Positions 16,046 through 17,938 of a stretch of DNA of 17,938 nucleotides are shown piece after piece; position 1 is the stretch's first letter; each line of letters opens with the position of its first letter. The translations under genes and the position numbers were made by a program. The stretch covers positions 21,960 through 39,897 of the forward strand of contig MU632050.1 of NCBI GenBank assembly GCA_026770615.1, in the 5' to 3' direction. This DNA is from Pavlovales sp. CCMP2436. Lineage: Eukaryota; Haptophyta; Pavlovophyceae; Pavlovales. Below the pieces are notes generated by a model that saw only the letters and a program-made list of their open reading frames with translations, made no database searches and had not been told where the DNA came from.

Positions 16046-16999
16046 ATGCGAGCTCGCAAGGGACCGAGGATGCTGCGTGTAGCTGCGAGCATCATGTTGC
16101 TGGCAGAGGCGGCGAGCGGGCTGGTGCCGCCGAGATGGAAGGGCGTGCGCCGGGGGGGCGCCAAGCCGCTCGGCTCCAGTGTCCGCTCGATCCCCGACCT
16201 CGTCCGCCAGGCCGGGAGGAGTCTGCGGCCGCTCATCTCCGTGACCGTACGCGACAGCCCAGTGGACAGCCCAGCAGCCGCGCTGCCCGCGGCGTCCGAA
16301 CCGATCGTCGACGACTGGTTCAACCTCGTCATGATTGCCGCCTTTCGTGTCACCATGGGCTTCATCGTAGGGTACCAGGCGCCCCAGCGCTTCTTCGGCG
16401 GCGAGACGGGCGAGTCGTACGCGGGATTGGTGGAGGTGGCCAAGAAGCTGCTCGCGAGTACACCGGAGGCGACGACGGAGCGCGTGATGGGCGTGCTCCG
16501 CCTCTTCCCCACGCAGCCGCAGCTGCTCAGGCCGCACCGCTTCTGGTTCGAGCTGATGGGTGTCTTCACACCACTCCTCTTCCCCTTCCTCGTGGGCAAC
16601 TGCTCGCGCGAATCGTGGGCGAATGAGGCGACTGGCGAGGTCTGGACGTCGCGCGTCAAGATCGAAAAGTGTCGCTTCCTCGAGGGCGCGAACTGCAAGG
16701 GCATGTGCGTCGCTCTGTGCAAGGGCCCCACCGAGCTCTTTTTCAACAACGAGCTGGGGCTGCCGCTCTCGATGATGCCGAATTTTAAGGACGGCAGCTG
16801 TACCATGACCTGGGGCGAGCCAATGCGCGGCCCGAGCGACCTGGACGACCAGGACCTCTCGTGCTACATCTCACCAGTGTGCGGCATCCGCGGCGATGCC
16901 AAGCACCTGGTTGCCATCAAGGCGCACTGCCCGGAAACGGGCTTGCCCGCCAACCTTCCGTCCGTACCGCCGCTCATCGGGCCACTCGTGAACGGCTGA
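16046..16999 (+). CDS. DWARF27-like (DUF4033) protein, probable plastid carotenoid isomerase
   Basis: The product has 317 residues in one uninterrupted exon. Residues 203-285 carry the DUF4033 signature of plant D27: VKIEKCRFLEGANCKGMC, then CKGPTELFF, GLPLSMMPNFKDGSCTMTWG and a C-terminal C-x5-C. Cysteines 209, 217, 221, 225, 252, 273 and 279 fit the family's conserved set. D27 proteins are iron-containing plastid isomerases acting on the 9-position of beta-carotene, the first step to strigolactone-type apocarotenoids. Many algal homologues have unknown substrates, so function is assigned at family level. I chose the ATG at 16046 because residues 1-24 then form a signal peptide (RARKGPR, hydrophobic core, AEAASG) followed by a basic stretch, as for import into a secondary plastid. 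The open frame itself runs back to 15977. A hydrophobic segment lies at residues 92-110 and another at 168-184. GC-rich codons contrast with the AT-rich flanks. Confidence 0.88.
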   Translation: MRARKGPRMLRVAASIMLLAEAASGLVPPRWKGVRRGGAKPLGSSVRSIPDLVRQAGRSLRPLISVTVRDSPVDSPAAALPAASEPIVDDWFNLVMIAAFRVTMGFIVGYQAPQRFFGGETGESYAGLVEVAKKLLASTPEATTERVMGVLRLFPTQPQLLRPHRFWFELMGVFTPLLFPFLVGNCSRESWANEATGEVWTSRVKIEKCRFLEGANCKGMCVALCKGPTELFFNNELGLPLSMMPNFKDGSCTMTWGEPMRGPSDLDDQDLSCYISPVCGIRGDAKHLVAIKAHCPETGLPANLPSVPPLIGPLVNG

Positions 17000-17108
17000 A
17001 CCCGAACTGAAAATCGGTTGTCTGTGCTCTCGCTCTCGAGTCGCGCAGCCTCTCCGGGCTGTGCCTCTGTCACAAGGGGTTGGGTGAGGCTGGAGCCGAC
17101 TGGCAGAA
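17000..17108. other. 3' flank of the D27-like gene
   Basis: This is a short non-coding stretch between the stop at 16999 and the target duplication of the DNA transposon. No poly-A signal of standard type is evident. Confidence 0.4.
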
Positions 17109-17117
17109 TATGTATTA

Positions 17118-17523
17118 TGGGTCGAAATCCGAATTAGTGGCGCGATTCCGCACTGGGGAGGGGGAAAAGTGGTGGCCAGGACGAAGAAGTAGACATTGGT
17201 CACCCCTGCGCGCTAAGTGTCGATAGCTGATGTCGAATAGAGCCCTCCTCGACGGTCGGAGCCCACCTCGTGTGCCTCCCAAGTGCCCCAGAGTCGACAA
17301 CATACTTAATGTAACTAATATTTCTGAATCTGATTCTCAGCGTTCGGATGCGAAAAGAAAGTCATGGTTCCCAAAGTGGTGCCAACAAACTCCGCCCCAT
17401 TCACGAATCTGCAACAAACTCCGCGGCACCACCTTCGGTTCCTGACTTGCTCCGGAGGATTTTCACCGGACTTTTTTCGATTCCCCCCCCCCCGGACTGG
17501 CCACTTATTTGGATGTTGACCCT
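17118..17523 (-). mobile_element. Complete 406-bp GGGTC-ended DNA transposon with 9-bp target duplication
   Basis: The ends read TGGGTCGAAATCCGAATTAG on the left and, as reverse complement, AGGGTCAACATCCAAATAAG on the right (16 of 20 match). TATGTATTA directly flanks both sides (17109-17117 and 17524-17532). No transposase is encoded, so this is a MITE. A 9-bp duplication is usual for Mutator-like elements, with Merlin as an alternative. It is inserted about 120 nt downstream of the D27-like gene. The perfect duplication implies recent insertion compared with the broken copy at 4918. Confidence 0.85.
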
Positions 17524-17532
17524 TATGTATTA

Positions 17533-17776
17533 CTATTAAATTGGATAAGGGATATGAGACACTGAAAGCGATCTAGACCGAGGGCTTCACAAATCTTAGT
17601 TTGCGAGTGAAATCTTAATCTAGTTAACATGGGTTCTTTCCCGTTTGACTTTGACGCTTGAGACTCAAGTGAGTGACGCTCACTAGACGCTGACAGTGAC
17701 AGCCGGGGCCACCTGCGAACGCAGAAACTGCACCCCAGGCGGTAGAACTGGCATCACAACATAATATATACCATAA
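17533..17776. other. Non-coding stretch, no gene seen
   Basis: No convincing reading frame or repeat. The direct words GAGTGACGCTCACT form a small palindrome-like sequence near 17670-17684. Confidence 0.4.
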
Positions 17777-17938
17777 CTCGCACTACCCGGCCCCCACCTA
17801 AACGGCCCGAACGCCAGCATCGGCCCGATCGAGGCCAAGCTCAACACCATCAAGCCGATCCGCGGGATCGTCATCGGCGCTTTCGGTGAGGTCAGCGCCG
17901 ATACGCACTCGCTCGTCAAAGAAATCGCGGCGCAGGGA
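17777..17938 (+). CDS. Partial open frame running off the window, unknown
   Basis: After a TAA at 17774-17776 the frame stays open to the end (54 codons) and contains IEAKLNTIKPIRGIVIGAFG followed by EVSADTHSLVKEIAAQG. The third codon positions are GC-rich, in keeping with coding sequence, and the start is unknown. A GAFGE-x-S-x-D-x-H-x-L pattern reminds me of proteins often found beside retrotransposons in algae, but that is a recollection and not verified. It may begin at an acceptor upstream or belong to a mobile element. Confidence 0.4.

Noticed and set aside
15964..16806. Minus-strand frame of 280 codons opposite the D27-like gene
   Set aside because: It is an antisense shadow of a GC-rich gene; the plus strand has clear family motifs.
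1..17938. CRISPR array, bacterial operon, rRNA or tRNA genes
   Set aside because: No regular repeat-spacer pattern, no cas-like or ribosomal sequences, and no complete cloverleaf were seen.

Overview
This window looks like nuclear DNA of a eukaryotic alga, most plausibly one with a secondary plastid such as a haptophyte or stramenopile. The evidence is GC-rich coding sequence set in AT-rich or homopolymer-rich non-coding DNA, GT-AG introns with C/T-rich acceptor tracts, a DWARF27-like plastid carotenoid isomerase with a signal-peptide-like N-terminus, and many decayed transposable elements. I see no bacterial operon, CRISPR array, rRNA or tRNA. The organism is an inference, not a sequence match.

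Layout. 1-28 is a poly-G run, possibly an assembly edge. 216-2300 (+) holds a four-exon gene for a small secreted-type protein. All its introns are phase 0, and it contains two copies of a unit with identical cysteine spacing (C-x6-C-x12-C). 2301-3370 is non-coding and carries a short foldback (2527-2679) and a clean 257-bp MITE with 13-bp terminal inverted repeats and an 8-bp target duplication (3114-3370). 3371-4585 (+) is a dense array of CGTAYC motifs followed by a broken gene with a signal peptide. The same array and gene recur inverted at about 10205-11340 (-). Between these arms lie an AT-rich 18-bp triplication, a dispersed repeat and a GGGTC-ended DNA transposon with a long hairpin (4918-5307). 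A decayed LINE-type retrotransposon on the minus strand (about 5308-10110) follows. It runs, in its own 5'-to-3' direction, reverse transcriptase, RNase H, CCHC zinc finger, acidic/proline-rich linker, OTU cysteine protease. The missing end of the DNA transposon reappears at 10111-10141, so the LINE seems to have landed inside it.

11340-13300 is mostly repeats: a dispersed repeat, a 192-196-bp tandem duplication and a 54-bp tandem duplication. 13300-15700 (-) is a second, 5'-truncated relative of the LINE that keeps the zinc finger, linker and OTU domain but has an unexplained stretch of about 700 bp between linker and OTU. 16046-16999 (+) is the intact, apparently intronless DWARF27/DUF4033-like gene. 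17118-17523 is a complete 406-bp copy of the GGGTC-ended transposon with a 9-bp target duplication. The window ends in an open reading frame (17777-17938, +) that runs off the edge.

Only the D27-like gene and the four-exon gene look intact. The rest is a nest of mobile elements and duplicated gene pieces. The most distinctive biology is the pairing of an OTU protease with LINE RT, RNase H and zinc-finger modules, seen in two diverged copies, and the repeated cysteine unit of the four-exon gene.
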